From Advenella mimigardefordensis DPN7 (GTDB taxonomy: Bacteria; Pseudomonadota; Gammaproteobacteria; Burkholderiales; Burkholderiaceae_B), in assembly GCF_000521505.1 (NCBI RefSeq), contig NZ_CP003915.1, positions 3,038,001-3,102,000 on the forward strand: a DNA stretch of 64,000 nucleotides, given 5' to 3'. A program made the position numbers and the translations under genes. Shown here piece by piece: positions 44,376 through 51,602 of the stretch. Each line of letters starts with the position of its first letter. Position 1 is the first letter of the stretch. The notes beneath the pieces are model-generated. The model was not told the origin of the DNA. It did no database searches and worked only from the letters and a program-made list of their open reading frames with translations.

Positions 44376-46910
44376 ATGTGCCGTTATTTTCCAACGTCAT
44401 CTACATACGTATTGTTTTTCAGTCTGCTGTATGCATTGAGTACTCAGCCGGCCGCCGGTCAACAACGAGTCGAATTTGACGAGGCATTTCTACGCGGCGC
44501 CGCCCGACACGGACTGGATGTTTCGCGCTTTGCGCAGCACAATCGCATACCTCCCGGAGAGTACGAATCGGATATTTATGTCAACAATGTATGGAAGGGT
44601 AAAACGCGCCTGCATTTTCGCGAACTCAATGCCAATGGCGCAACCACGCTGTGCCTGAGCGACGTGCTGCTACGCATTCTCGATCTTGATCCAGCCCGGC
44701 TGTCTTACCGCAATATCAACCATCGTGAGACACCGTGCATGGCGGCAGCCGAAGCGATCCCGCAGGCCACGTTCAGCTATCGGCTTGACGACCTTCGATT
44801 GAATGTCGATATTGCCCAGATTTACGTCAGACAGCGACCGCGTGGCTATATCAGTCCGGACAACTGGCAAACCGGGGTCCCGACCGCTTTTCTGAACTAC
44901 GACTATAATTTTTATCAAACCACAATGAGAGGTGGGAACAGAACTTACAATGCCCGGTTTCTTCATTTGAACGGCGGCATCAATCTGGGCAACTGGCATT
45001 ATCGCCATCAGGGATCCCTAAGCTGGGGCAACATGGTTGGGAATGACGAGAACGAAGGCAGCCGCTATCGCACCTATGCGAATTATCTGCAACGTGATAT
45101 CCCGCTATTGAAAAGCCAGATCATGCTGGGTGACTTCATCACCAATAACGTCCTTTTTGACACCTTGTCGCTGCGCGGCGTGCAACTGTTTTCCGACGAC
45201 CGGATGCTACCCGACTCTGTAAGAGGATACGCCCCCGCGGTGCGCGGCATTGCACAAAGCAATGCATTGGTCACTATCAGGCAAAACGCCAATATCATAT
45301 CCGAAACGTCCGTGCCGCCTGGCCCCTTTGAGATCAACGACCTTTACCCATCCAGTTATGGTGGCGATCTGCACGTCACGATTACTGAAGCGAACGGATC
45401 GGCCCGAACCTTCATCGTTCCGTTCAACACCATGTCACGGCTACTGAGACCAGGCGGCCTGAAATACCACTTCGCAGCCGGCCGACTCAAACTCGGCCAG
45501 GACACGCTGAACAACAGGGTAATTCAAAGTTCTTTGCAATATGGCGTGAACAATTGGTTAACCGTCAACGCAGGTGTCTCTGTAAGCGAGCGCTTTCGCT
45601 CCCTGTTGTTCGGCGGCGCATTTAACACATCGCTGGGCGCGTTTGGGTTCGATATGATTTCTTCCCGTACATCCCTGCGCTCAGGCGAACGCCAGGCGGG
45701 CGTCACCTGGCGTGCCACCTATAGCCACTTTGTTCCTGCGACCAAAAGCAACATTGCACTGACAGCAGCACATTACTCCTCAAATGGATATCATTCGATT
45801 GTGAGTGCCGCCCTGCAGGATAATCAGGACGGGTCGACGCGTCGTTTCCGGTATTTGCCGGACCGACAGAAAAACCAGTTGCAATTGACCTGGAACCAAC
45901 CTTTTGCAGACCGTTGGGGCAGTGCCTATCTCACCGCGTACACCAACGACTACTGGAATCGAAGTGGCCGGGACACGACCGTACAGGCAGGCTACAGCAA
46001 TAGCTACAGAAACATTTCCTACACCCTGTCTGTCAGCCGTACACGTGATTACTACACCGCTAAAAGCAGCAATCATGTCTTTCTCAGTTTTTCCATCCCC
46101 ATTGGCAAGACCGGCAACCATACCCTCACAACTCAAGCAGGAAATCAGACAGATAACGGGTCTTATGTTTCGTCAATGCTGGCCGGCTCGTTCGGCAACA
46201 ACAACGCATACGCCTACGCAGCCACTGCCAGCCATGGCTCAGGCAGCACCAGTGGCAGTATCAATGGCACCTATCGCTCTTCCTACGGCCTGCTCAGTGC
46301 AAGCGCGGGCGTCGGCAAAGGTTACCGGCAGTTTGGCGTCTCGGCCTCGGGTGCAGCCATTGTGCATCCCAAGGGTATTTCCTTCTCAGAGCAGGTCGGC
46401 AACACATTCGCCATCATTTCGGCACCCGGTGCTGAAGGCGCCCGGGTGGCGGCCGGCACGAACACCCGACTTGATGCCAACGGGATTGCGGTAGTGCCCT
46501 ATCTGAACCCGTATCAAATAAATACCGTGGGCGTTGACCCGTTGAACGCTGGCCGGAATGTGGATTTCGAAGCAACCAGCTATCAGGTAATACCGCGAGC
46601 AAACGGCACCATGCTGGTCGAACTGAAAACGAAAACAGGCCGAGGGGTACTGTTTCAAATCACGCTCGCCGACGGTACATTTCCACCGCTTGGCACCGAT
46701 GTACTTGATGAACAGGGCAACACCGTTGGCTTTGTCGCTCAGCAGGGCTATGTGTTTGCGCGCGGACCACAGCAGACGGGGGCGCTGTTTTTGCGCTGGG
46801 GATCTGCCGAAAGCGCTCAATGCAAGGCGTCCTATGCGCTCGAACAGACGACCGATTCCGGCAAGGGAGCCAGCGATCAATTAATCAAGGTAAAAGTCCA
46901 ATGTCATTGA
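44376..46910 (+). CDS. Outer-membrane fimbrial usher
   Basis: Usher of 844 residues forming the secretion pore and assembly platform. A signal peptide precedes the N-terminal domain (VEFDEAFLRG ... GEYESDIYVNN), then the beta-barrel with the plug region (VRGYAPAVRGIAQSNALVTIRQN) and C-terminal domains (LPLGTDVLDEQGNTVGFVAQQG-like: PPLGTDVLDEQGN). C-terminal cysteines (QCKASYAL, KVQCH) are as expected. Equivalent to FimC of Bordetella. It overlaps the adhesin gene by 10 nt. Confidence 0.94.
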   Translation: MCRYFPTSSTYVLFFSLLYALSTQPAAGQQRVEFDEAFLRGAARHGLDVSRFAQHNRIPPGEYESDIYVNNVWKGKTRLHFRELNANGATTLCLSDVLLRILDLDPARLSYRNINHRETPCMAAAEAIPQATFSYRLDDLRLNVDIAQIYVRQRPRGYISPDNWQTGVPTAFLNYDYNFYQTTMRGGNRTYNARFLHLNGGINLGNWHYRHQGSLSWGNMVGNDENEGSRYRTYANYLQRDIPLLKSQIMLGDFITNNVLFDTLSLRGVQLFSDDRMLPDSVRGYAPAVRGIAQSNALVTIRQNANIISETSVPPGPFEINDLYPSSYGGDLHVTITEANGSARTFIVPFNTMSRLLRPGGLKYHFAAGRLKLGQDTLNNRVIQSSLQYGVNNWLTVNAGVSVSERFRSLLFGGAFNTSLGAFGFDMISSRTSLRSGERQAGVTWRATYSHFVPATKSNIALTAAHYSSNGYHSIVSAALQDNQDGSTRRFRYLPDRQKNQLQLTWNQPFADRWGSAYLTAYTNDYWNRSGRDTTVQAGYSNSYRNISYTLSVSRTRDYYTAKSSNHVFLSFSIPIGKTGNHTLTTQAGNQTDNGSYVSSMLAGSFGNNNAYAYAATASHGSGSTSGSINGTYRSSYGLLSASAGVGKGYRQFGVSASGAAIVHPKGISFSEQVGNTFAIISAPGAEGARVAAGTNTRLDANGIAVVPYLNPYQINTVGVDPLNAGRNVDFEATSYQVIPRANGTMLVELKTKTGRGVLFQITLADGTFPPLGTDVLDEQGNTVGFVAQQGYVFARGPQQTGALFLRWGSAESAQCKASYALEQTTDSGKGASDQLIKVKVQCH

Positions 46911-48058
46911 ACGCCACCCAACCTCAATCCACGCCACGGCTGATGCCATTATTTCGACGCAGCACTGCCGCGGCAATCGCAATAACGCTGGCCCTATGGT
47001 CTGGCTCCAGTCATGCCCAATTCTATGCAAGCCCGCTTGGAGACTACATTATCTCGGAACCGGGAAATCGATTTGCCATTGATGAACCCATCGTTTTCCA
47101 ACGGGGCGCAAATCCGGTAGATCTAAGCAAATACAGCGTTTTTCAGTGGGGTGGCAAACGGATGATACGGGCAGAAGCCTGGTCCGATGCGCCCAGTATC
47201 CCTGGCCGTATTGCTACTGTATACGGACAGCCTCATTCGGTCTTTCGGCTTGAGGGCCTGAGCACTATCGGTTATGTCATCGATGTCAAAGATCCATCAT
47301 CATCCACGTGGCTGCCCATCAATCACCAAAGCACCGAGCCTGGTACTCAACCGGGTCGCAGAATTACCTACCAGTCGCCCCTGCAGGGACCGGGCCTGTG
47401 TTGCAGTATCGGTCTGAGTATCAGGATTACTTTTATCAAGCTTGATCAACAACCATTCACCAATCGTATGCGCGCATACACGGTACATAATGCCGTCAGT
47501 TTTCGACTGTTGAATGCCAATGACCCGGGAAAAGTGTTCAAGGGGCCGACCTCTGCTAAATTCTCCATTGTTATCGAAGGCCGCTCCTCTACGTGCAGAC
47601 GTAGCGGCACGACAGTACAGAATATCCGATTGCCGGATGTATCGCTTTCAGCATTTCCCGCTATCGGCAGCACATATATGGGTGATCAGGTCGCCCGGTT
47701 TTCACTGCAATGCGATCCAGGCATCACCGTGTTTGCCACACTCACCGATGCCAACAACACCTCCAACACCGGCGATACATTGACAAACACAGGCTCGGCA
47801 AAAGGCGTCGGCGTACAGTTGCTGCAGACGTCGCGTGCTTTCAGCACCACTAATTGCAACCCCGGTTCTCCGTGCCGATTCGGCCCGGACTCATCGGCCA
47901 AAGGCAATACCAATCAATGGCAGATATCACAGGGCAAAACACAACTTGCGACAAGCAGCAACCCATCTATTTCGTTTCAGGCGCGGTATGTCAGAACCGG
48001 CGCCATGCAGCCAGGCGATGTCCGCGCCGTGTCCACAATCACCTTCTCGTATCAATAA
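46901..48058 (+). CDS. Two-domain fimbrial tip adhesin
   Basis: 385-residue exported protein. A long signal peptide ends SSHAQ. The N-terminal receptor-binding part (residues about 35-215) contains a CC pair in GPGLCCSIG, and the C-terminal pilin domain (about 220-385) has cysteines in SSTCRRSG and SLQCDPG and ends STITFSYQ. This is the architecture of FimH-like and Bordetella FimD tip adhesins. The ATG at 46901 overlaps the usher stop. The ligand cannot be predicted. Toxin-antitoxin copy 2 begins directly after the stop. Confidence 0.85.
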   Translation: MSLNATQPQSTPRLMPLFRRSTAAAIAITLALWSGSSHAQFYASPLGDYIISEPGNRFAIDEPIVFQRGANPVDLSKYSVFQWGGKRMIRAEAWSDAPSIPGRIATVYGQPHSVFRLEGLSTIGYVIDVKDPSSSTWLPINHQSTEPGTQPGRRITYQSPLQGPGLCCSIGLSIRITFIKLDQQPFTNRMRAYTVHNAVSFRLLNANDPGKVFKGPTSAKFSIVIEGRSSTCRRSGTTVQNIRLPDVSLSAFPAIGSTYMGDQVARFSLQCDPGITVFATLTDANNTSNTGDTLTNTGSAKGVGVQLLQTSRAFSTTNCNPGSPCRFGPDSSAKGNTNQWQISQGKTQLATSSNPSISFQARYVRTGAMQPGDVRAVSTITFSYQ

Positions 48059-48086
48059 GCAGCTCGACCCTTCGGAGAATACGCTA

Positions 48087-48115
48087 TTGACAAAAGAAGT
48101 ACAGGTGAGTAAATT
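48087..48115 (+). promoter_or_regulatory. Antisense-RNA promoter, copy 2
   Basis: TTGACA (48087-48092), a 17-bp spacer, TAAATT (48110-48115): a perfect -35 at optimal spacing with a good -10. Confidence 0.82.
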
Positions 48116-48155
48116 AAAACCTGAAACTGGCGAGCCGTTACTCGCCAGTCCCTGA

Positions 48156-48233
48156 TCAGTAAGCTGGTCTGCTATACATAAGCAGCATCAGCACTATACC
48201 GATCAGGATAAGTTGTAATACGATTCTATTCAT
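48156..48233 (-). CDS. Hydrophobic 25-residue peptide, predicted type I toxin (Ibs-like), copy 2
   Basis: 25 codons beginning MNRIVLQLILIGIVLMLLM and ending YSRPAY, stop TGA. It differs from copy 1 at residues 2, 16 and 22 only; DNA differences in codons 3, 18 and 20 are synonymous, which points to selection on the peptide. A perfect AGGAGG (48239-48244) lies 5 nt upstream of the ATG. The minus-strand stem-loop after the stop is retained. Confidence 0.77.
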   Translation of the reverse strand: MNRIVLQLILIGIVLMLLMYSRPAY

Positions 48234-48253
48234 CGTATCCTCCTTATCAGGTA

Positions 48254-48278
48254 GGCCCGGCTTCGGTCGGGCCTTTTT
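48254..48278 (+). terminator. Terminator of antisense RNA, copy 2
   Basis: GGCCCGGC-TTCG-GTCGGGCC then TTTTT; the loop is a C(UUCG)G tetraloop, which is exceptionally stable. Confidence 0.92.
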
Positions 48279-48311
48279 ACCGTCTGCACTGCCCTTCAGC
48301 GCAGCACCGTT

Positions 48312-48340
48312 ATTCTGATTTTTTCATCGGTCGCTGCCAT
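48312..48340 (-). promoter_or_regulatory. Candidate toxin-mRNA promoter, copy 2
   Basis: Minus-strand ATGGCA (48335-48340), 17-bp spacer, CAGAAT (48312-48317), giving a leader of about 70 nt. Confidence 0.5.
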
Positions 48341-48550
48341 CCGTGTTTGATCTTTTATGTCATAGCGTGATTGCCAAGAGCCATGGTTTAAGCAACACCC
48401 TGAATGCAGAACGGTTACGCTTGCGCTGCTTTGCTAACAACTGCGATTGCATGGTGTTGATTGAAAATATAGATAAGTCAATTTAAGAGTCGTAAGACCA
48501 ATGACGATCGCGGCCTTCGCTCCTAACAGGTACTTTCGGAAACTACGATA

Positions 48551-48579
48551 TTGACAAAAGAAGCGCAGCTAAGTAAATT
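48551..48579 (+). promoter_or_regulatory. Antisense-RNA promoter, copy 3
   Basis: TTGACA (48551-48556), 17-bp spacer, TAAATT (48574-48579). Four spacer bases differ from copy 2, while both boxes are identical. Confidence 0.82.
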
Positions 48580-48619
48580 AAAACCTGAAACCGGCGAGGT
48601 GCGACTCGCCGGTCCCTGA

Positions 48620-48697
48620 TTAGTAAGCTGGTGTGCTATACAGTAGCAGCATCAGCACTATACCAATCAGGATAAGTTGTAATACGATTCGTTTCAT
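48620..48697 (-). CDS. Hydrophobic 25-residue peptide, predicted type I toxin (Ibs-like), copy 3
   Basis: 25 codons beginning MKRIVLQLILIGIVLMLLL and ending YSTPAY, stop TAA. Residue 2 is Lys (Arg in copy 1, Asn in copy 2) and residue 19 is Leu. Synonymous differences occur in codons 11, 18 and 20. AGGAGG at 48703-48708, 5 nt before the ATG. Confidence 0.77.
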   Translation of the reverse strand: MKRIVLQLILIGIVLMLLLYSTPAY

Positions 48698-48717
48698 CGT
48701 ATCCTCCTTATCAGGTA

Positions 48718-48742
48718 GGCCCGGCTTCGGTCGGGCCTTTTT
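48718..48742 (+). terminator. Terminator of antisense RNA, copy 3
   Basis: Same UUCG-capped stem as copy 2, followed by TTTTT. Confidence 0.92.
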
Positions 48743-48775
48743 ACCGTCTGTACTGCCCTTCAGCACAGCACCGTT

Positions 48776-48804
48776 ATTCTGATTTTTTCGGCTGTACCTG
48801 CCAT
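48776..48804 (-). promoter_or_regulatory. Candidate toxin-mRNA promoter, copy 3
   Basis: Minus-strand ATGGCA (48799-48804), 17-bp spacer, CAGAAT (48776-48781). The spacer sequence differs strongly from copy 2, but its length and both boxes do not. Confidence 0.52.
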
Positions 48805-49012
48805 CCGTGTTTGATCTCTTATATCACTGCGTAGTTACCGAAACAGTCGGCTTATTTCAAACCGAAGGCAGAATGATCGAGTTTGTTCTGCCTTGCTAAC
48901 AGTTGTTATTGCATGGTGTAATTAAAAATATTGACACGTCAATTCGCGTCTCTTAGGGCAACGACGAACAAGCCCCCTGATCCCTCAACAAGAGCTCTCG
49001 GAAACTACGATA

Positions 49013-49041
49013 TTGACAAAAAAAATACGTTTGAGTAAATT
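49013..49041 (+). promoter_or_regulatory. Antisense-RNA promoter, copy 4
   Basis: TTGACA (49013-49018), 17-bp spacer, TAAATT (49036-49041). The spacer is the most diverged of the four, yet both boxes and their distance are unchanged. Confidence 0.82.
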
Positions 49042-49082
49042 AAAACCTGAAACCGGCGAGCCGGATACTCGCCGGTCCCTGA

Positions 49083-49174
49083 TTAGTAAGCTGGCGTGCT
49101 ATACATTAGCAGCATCAGCACTATACTCATCAGGATAAGTTGTAATACGATTGTTGTAATACGATTCTTCTCAT
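49083..49174 (-). pseudogene. Frameshifted Ibs-like peptide gene, copy 4
   Basis: The ATG (49172-49174) and AGGAGG (49180-49185) are kept, but GTTGTAATACGATT occurs twice in tandem (49139-49152 and 49153-49166). The frame therefore reads MRRIVLQQSYYNLS and stops at 49130-49132. The original C-terminal codons and TAA (49083-49085) are still recognisable. Confidence 0.85.
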
Positions 49175-49194
49175 CGTATCCTCCTTATCAGGTA

Positions 49195-49219
49195 GGCCCG
49201 GCCTCGGTCGGGCCTTTTT
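49195..49219 (+). terminator. Terminator of antisense RNA, copy 4
   Basis: GGCCCGGC-CTCG-GTCGGGCC followed by TTTTT. Confidence 0.9.
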
Positions 49220-49252
49220 ACCGCCTGCACTGCCCTTCAGCGCAGCACCGTT

Positions 49253-49281
49253 ATTCTGATTTTTTCATCGGTCGCTGCCAT
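49253..49281 (-). promoter_or_regulatory. Candidate toxin-mRNA promoter, copy 4
   Basis: Minus-strand ATGGCA (49276-49281), 17-bp spacer, CAGAAT (49253-49258), as in copy 2. Confidence 0.48.
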
Positions 49282-49345
49282 CCGTGTTTGATCGTTTATG
49301 TCACTGCGCACTATCCGCAAGTCCAGTATGGAAAATAAGCGGGCT

Positions 49346-50239
49346 CTATCGTGTGGTTTGCGCCTTCAGCCAGGATTCGAACAGGGTCAGTGCCTCGGGA
49401 TAGGCCTCTGCTTTGGGATAGCCGAAGTAATAGCTGGTTTCCACCGGCAGGGTCGCCGTTAACGGCATCACATAACGGCCGCTCTTGATGTGTTCGTGGG
49501 CCACAAATGCCGGCACCAGCGCCACGCCCAGGCCGGCATCCACCGCAGCCAGCAGCATGGTAAACAGCTCGTAACGTGGCCCGCCCAGCACCAATGGAGT
49601 AAAGGGCAAGTCATTATGTTCATACCAGGCAGGCCACGCATCAGGACGCGTCATCATATGCAAATGCGTCAGCTGCGCCAGTGCGCCCGCCCCTTTTACC
49701 CTTGCGCGAGCCAGCAATTGCGACGAGCAGACCGGCACCAGCTCCTGTTCACGAAACAGCATCACACTCTGCGTATTCGACCAGGGATGGGCCGCGTGAT
49801 AAATGGCCCCATCCACCGGAACATCAGTGAACTGAAACGGTTGGGTGCGCACCGACAGGCTGATCTGAATATCGGGCCAATGGCGCTGAAAGTCGGCCAG
49901 ACGGGGAATCAGCCAGGTGGTTGCCAATGTGGGCAGAGTCGCAATATGCAGGCTTCGTCCCAGTCCGGAGCGGCTCATCAGACCGAAGGTGTCCTTCTGC
50001 AATTGCTCCAGATGGTGACGAATCCGCGCTGCATATTCGGCGCCCTGAGTCGTCAGTGAGATACGCCTGCGGACGCGATTGAACAGCGTTACGCCCAATC
50101 GGGCCTCCAGCCCTTCGACCTGTCGAAATACGGCGCTATGGGTGAGTGACAACTCTTCGGCCGCCCTCGAAAATGAGCCCAGACGGGCGCAGGCCTCGAA
50201 CGCCTGCAGCGCGCCCAGGCTGGGAATACCTTTACGCAC
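49346..50239 (-). CDS. LysR-type regulator, probably of gcdH
   Basis: 297-residue LysR-family regulator of the GcvA/GcdR type: N-terminal helix-turn-helix (PSLGALQAFEACARLGSFSRAAEELSLTHSAVFRQVEGLEARLG) and effector domain. It is divergent from gcdH, the usual position of a regulator of glutaryl-CoA/lysine degradation. GTG at 50239 is chosen because AGGAG lies 6 nt upstream and the family starts just before IPSLGALQAF; the open frame extends 32 codons further to 50335, through the operator dyad. Confidence 0.87.
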   Translation of the reverse strand: MRKGIPSLGALQAFEACARLGSFSRAAEELSLTHSAVFRQVEGLEARLGVTLFNRVRRRISLTTQGAEYAARIRHHLEQLQKDTFGLMSRSGLGRSLHIATLPTLATTWLIPRLADFQRHWPDIQISLSVRTQPFQFTDVPVDGAIYHAAHPWSNTQSVMLFREQELVPVCSSQLLARARVKGAGALAQLTHLHMMTRPDAWPAWYEHNDLPFTPLVLGGPRYELFTMLLAAVDAGLGVALVPAFVAHEHIKSGRYVMPLTATLPVETSYYFGYPKAEAYPEALTLFESWLKAQTTR

Positions 50240-50291
50240 AGCCTTCTCCTGCGTGAAACGATCTGAATACAACGCACGACATTGTGCATTT

Positions 50292-50312
50292 TTATCAATT
50301 GATCGTTGATAA
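50292..50312. promoter_or_regulatory. LysR-box inverted repeat between the regulator and gcdH
   Basis: TTATCAA (50292-50298), seven bases, TTGATAA (50306-50312): a perfect 7-7-7 dyad containing T-N11-A. It is 53 bp upstream of the regulator GTG and 97 bp upstream of gcdH, the standard place for LysR autoregulation and target control. Confidence 0.7.
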
Positions 50313-50408
50313 TTTAACACATACAATGCACTCAACCGTAACCCGCTGATCCCATCAGCCCGTTAAATCCGAATTCGTTATCCATAAATACATCTACAGG
50401 AGCCAAAT

Positions 50409-51602
50409 ATGTCCTCTAACCCCGCCTTCCATTGGGATGATCCCCTGCTACTTAATGCGCAGTTGACCGACGAAGAGCGCATGATCCGCGATGCTGCAGC
50501 GGCATACTGCCAGGACAAATTGGCGCCTCGCGTACTGGAAGCCTTTCGTCACGAAAAAACCGATCCAAGCATTTTCAGCGAGATGGGTGAGCTGGGCCTG
50601 CTGGGTCCCACTATTCCCGAACAATATGGCGGTGGTGGTCTGAACTATGTGGCTTACGGGCTGATCGCACGCGAAGTGGAGCGGATCGACTCAGGCTACC
50701 GTTCCATGATGAGTGTCCAGTCTTCCCTGGTGATGGTACCAATCAACGAATTCGGCAGCGAAGAACAAAAATCCAAGTACCTGCCCAAACTGGCCTCCGG
50801 TCAGTGGATTGGGTGCTTCGGCCTGACTGAACCCAATCACGGCTCAGACCCGGATGGCATGGAAACCCGTGCAAAAAAAATCGACAGCGGCTACAGCCTG
50901 AGCGGCAACAAAATGTGGATCACCAACTCACCGATAGCAGACGTCTTTGTCGTGTGGGCACGTTGTGTCGGCGGCGATTTTGACGGGAAAATCCGCGGCT
51001 TCATTCTGGAAAAAGGCATGAAAGGCCTGTCCGCACCCGCTATCCATGGCAAAGTCGGTCTGCGCGCCTCTATCACAGGTGAAATTGTGATGGACGATGT
51101 ACAAGTGTCTGACGAGCAGATGCTGCCGGGCGTGAGCGGCCTGCGCGGTCCCTTTACCTGCCTGAACTCTGCCCGCTACGGTATCGCCTGGGGCGCATTG
51201 GGCGCCGCCGAAGCCTGCTGGCACACCGCCCGCCAGTACACAATGGATCGCAAACAGTTTGGTCGCCCGCTGGCACAGAATCAGCTGATCCAGAAAAAAC
51301 TGGCCGACATGCAGACAGAAATCACGCTTGGCCTGCAGGGCTGCCTGCGCCTGGGCCGCATGAAGGATGAAGGCACGGCTGCCGTTGAAATCACATCCAT
51401 CATGAAACGCAACTCCTGCGGCAAATCACTGGATATCGCCCGTATGGCGCGCGACATGCTGGGCGGCAATGGTATTTCAGACGAATTTGGCGTGGCCCGT
51501 CATCTGGTGAATCTGGAAGTGGTCAATACCTACGAAGGCACGCATGATGTACACGCCCTGATTCTGGGTCGTGCGCAAACCGGTCTGCAGGCATTCTACT
51601 AA
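50409..51602 (+). CDS. gcdH: Glutaryl-CoA dehydrogenase
   Basis: Acyl-CoA dehydrogenase of 397 residues that oxidises and decarboxylates glutaryl-CoA to crotonyl-CoA in lysine, tryptophan and glutarate breakdown. GcdH-like features are [80 protein letters not shown] and the catalytic Glu in [20 protein letters not shown]. An AGGAG site precedes the ATG. Terminator 51657-51692 follows. Confidence 0.94.
   Translation: MSSNPAFHWDDPLLLNAQLTDEERMIRDAAAAYCQDKLAPRVLEAFRHEKTDPSIFSEMGELGLLGPTIPEQYGGGGLNYVAYGLIAREVERIDSGYRSMMSVQSSLVMVPINEFGSEEQKSKYLPKLASGQWIGCFGLTEPNHGSDPDGMETRAKKIDSGYSLSGNKMWITNSPIADVFVVWARCVGGDFDGKIRGFILEKGMKGLSAPAIHGKVGLRASITGEIVMDDVQVSDEQMLPGVSGLRGPFTCLNSARYGIAWGALGAAEACWHTARQYTMDRKQFGRPLAQNQLIQKKLADMQTEITLGLQGCLRLGRMKDEGTAAVEITSIMKRNSCGKSLDIARMARDMLGGNGISDEFGVARHLVNLEVVNTYEGTHDVHALILGRAQTGLQAFY

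Larger units (their letters stand above)
48122..48278 (+). ncRNA. Predicted antisense RNA (Sib-like antitoxin), copy 2
   Basis: About 157 nt from the promoter at 48087-48115 to the terminator at 48254-48278, covering the whole peptide ORF (48156-48233) and its ribosome site. The 5' stem is ACTGGCGAG / CTCGCCAGT with loop CCGTTA. Relative to copy 1 the third base pair changed from C-G to T-A on both arms, a compensatory change that supports a functional RNA structure. Confidence 0.74.
48071..48375. repeat. Toxin-antitoxin module, copy 2
   Basis: First of three head-to-tail modules right of the fimbrial operon. Corresponding elements of copies 2 and 3 are 464 bp apart, and those of copies 3 and 4 are 462 bp apart. 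The spacer DNA between copies 2/3 and 3/4 is itself similar (for example TTGCATGGTGT), so the whole unit was tandemly duplicated. Confidence 0.92.
48586..48742 (+). ncRNA. Predicted antisense RNA (Sib-like antitoxin), copy 3
   Basis: About 157 nt, covering the ORF 48620-48697 and its AGGAGG site. The 5' stem ACCGGCGAG / CTCGCCGGT is kept, but the loop is GTGCGA, different from the loops of copies 1 and 2. Variable loops on constant stems could give copy-specific pairing. Confidence 0.74.
48536..48840. repeat. Toxin-antitoxin module, copy 3
   Basis: Middle module of the tandem array. All elements are present and intact. Confidence 0.92.
49048..49219 (+). ncRNA. Predicted antisense RNA, copy 4
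   Basis: About 172 nt, longer than the others by the 14-bp duplication and one extra loop base (loop CCGGATA, 7 nt). Promoter and terminator remain good, so an orphan antisense RNA could still be made and might act on the other copies in trans. Confidence 0.66.
48998..49310. repeat. Toxin-antitoxin module, copy 4 (decayed)
   Basis: Last module of the array, next to the LysR gene. The antisense promoter and terminator are intact, but the peptide ORF is frameshifted by a 14-bp tandem duplication. Confidence 0.92.

Noticed and set aside
48087..48155. Plus-strand short ORF (…SKLKPETGE…) running through the antisense promoter in the modules
   Set aside because: It is open in copies 1-3 but has no conserved start codon (TCG, TTG, TTG), no Shine-Dalgarno, overlaps the -35/-10 boxes and is frameshifted in copy 4. 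Substitutions are not mainly synonymous. Promoter conservation explains the sequence better.
48071..49310. Tandem repeats considered as a CRISPR array
   Set aside because: Units are about 463 bp with internal promoter, ORF and terminator and related spacers; there are no 20-40-bp repeats with unique spacers and no cas genes.
42070..49310. Modules considered as insertion-sequence or MITE remnants
   Set aside because: No terminal inverted repeats, target-site duplications or transposase fragments were seen, and all copies keep the same orientation and internal regulatory elements.
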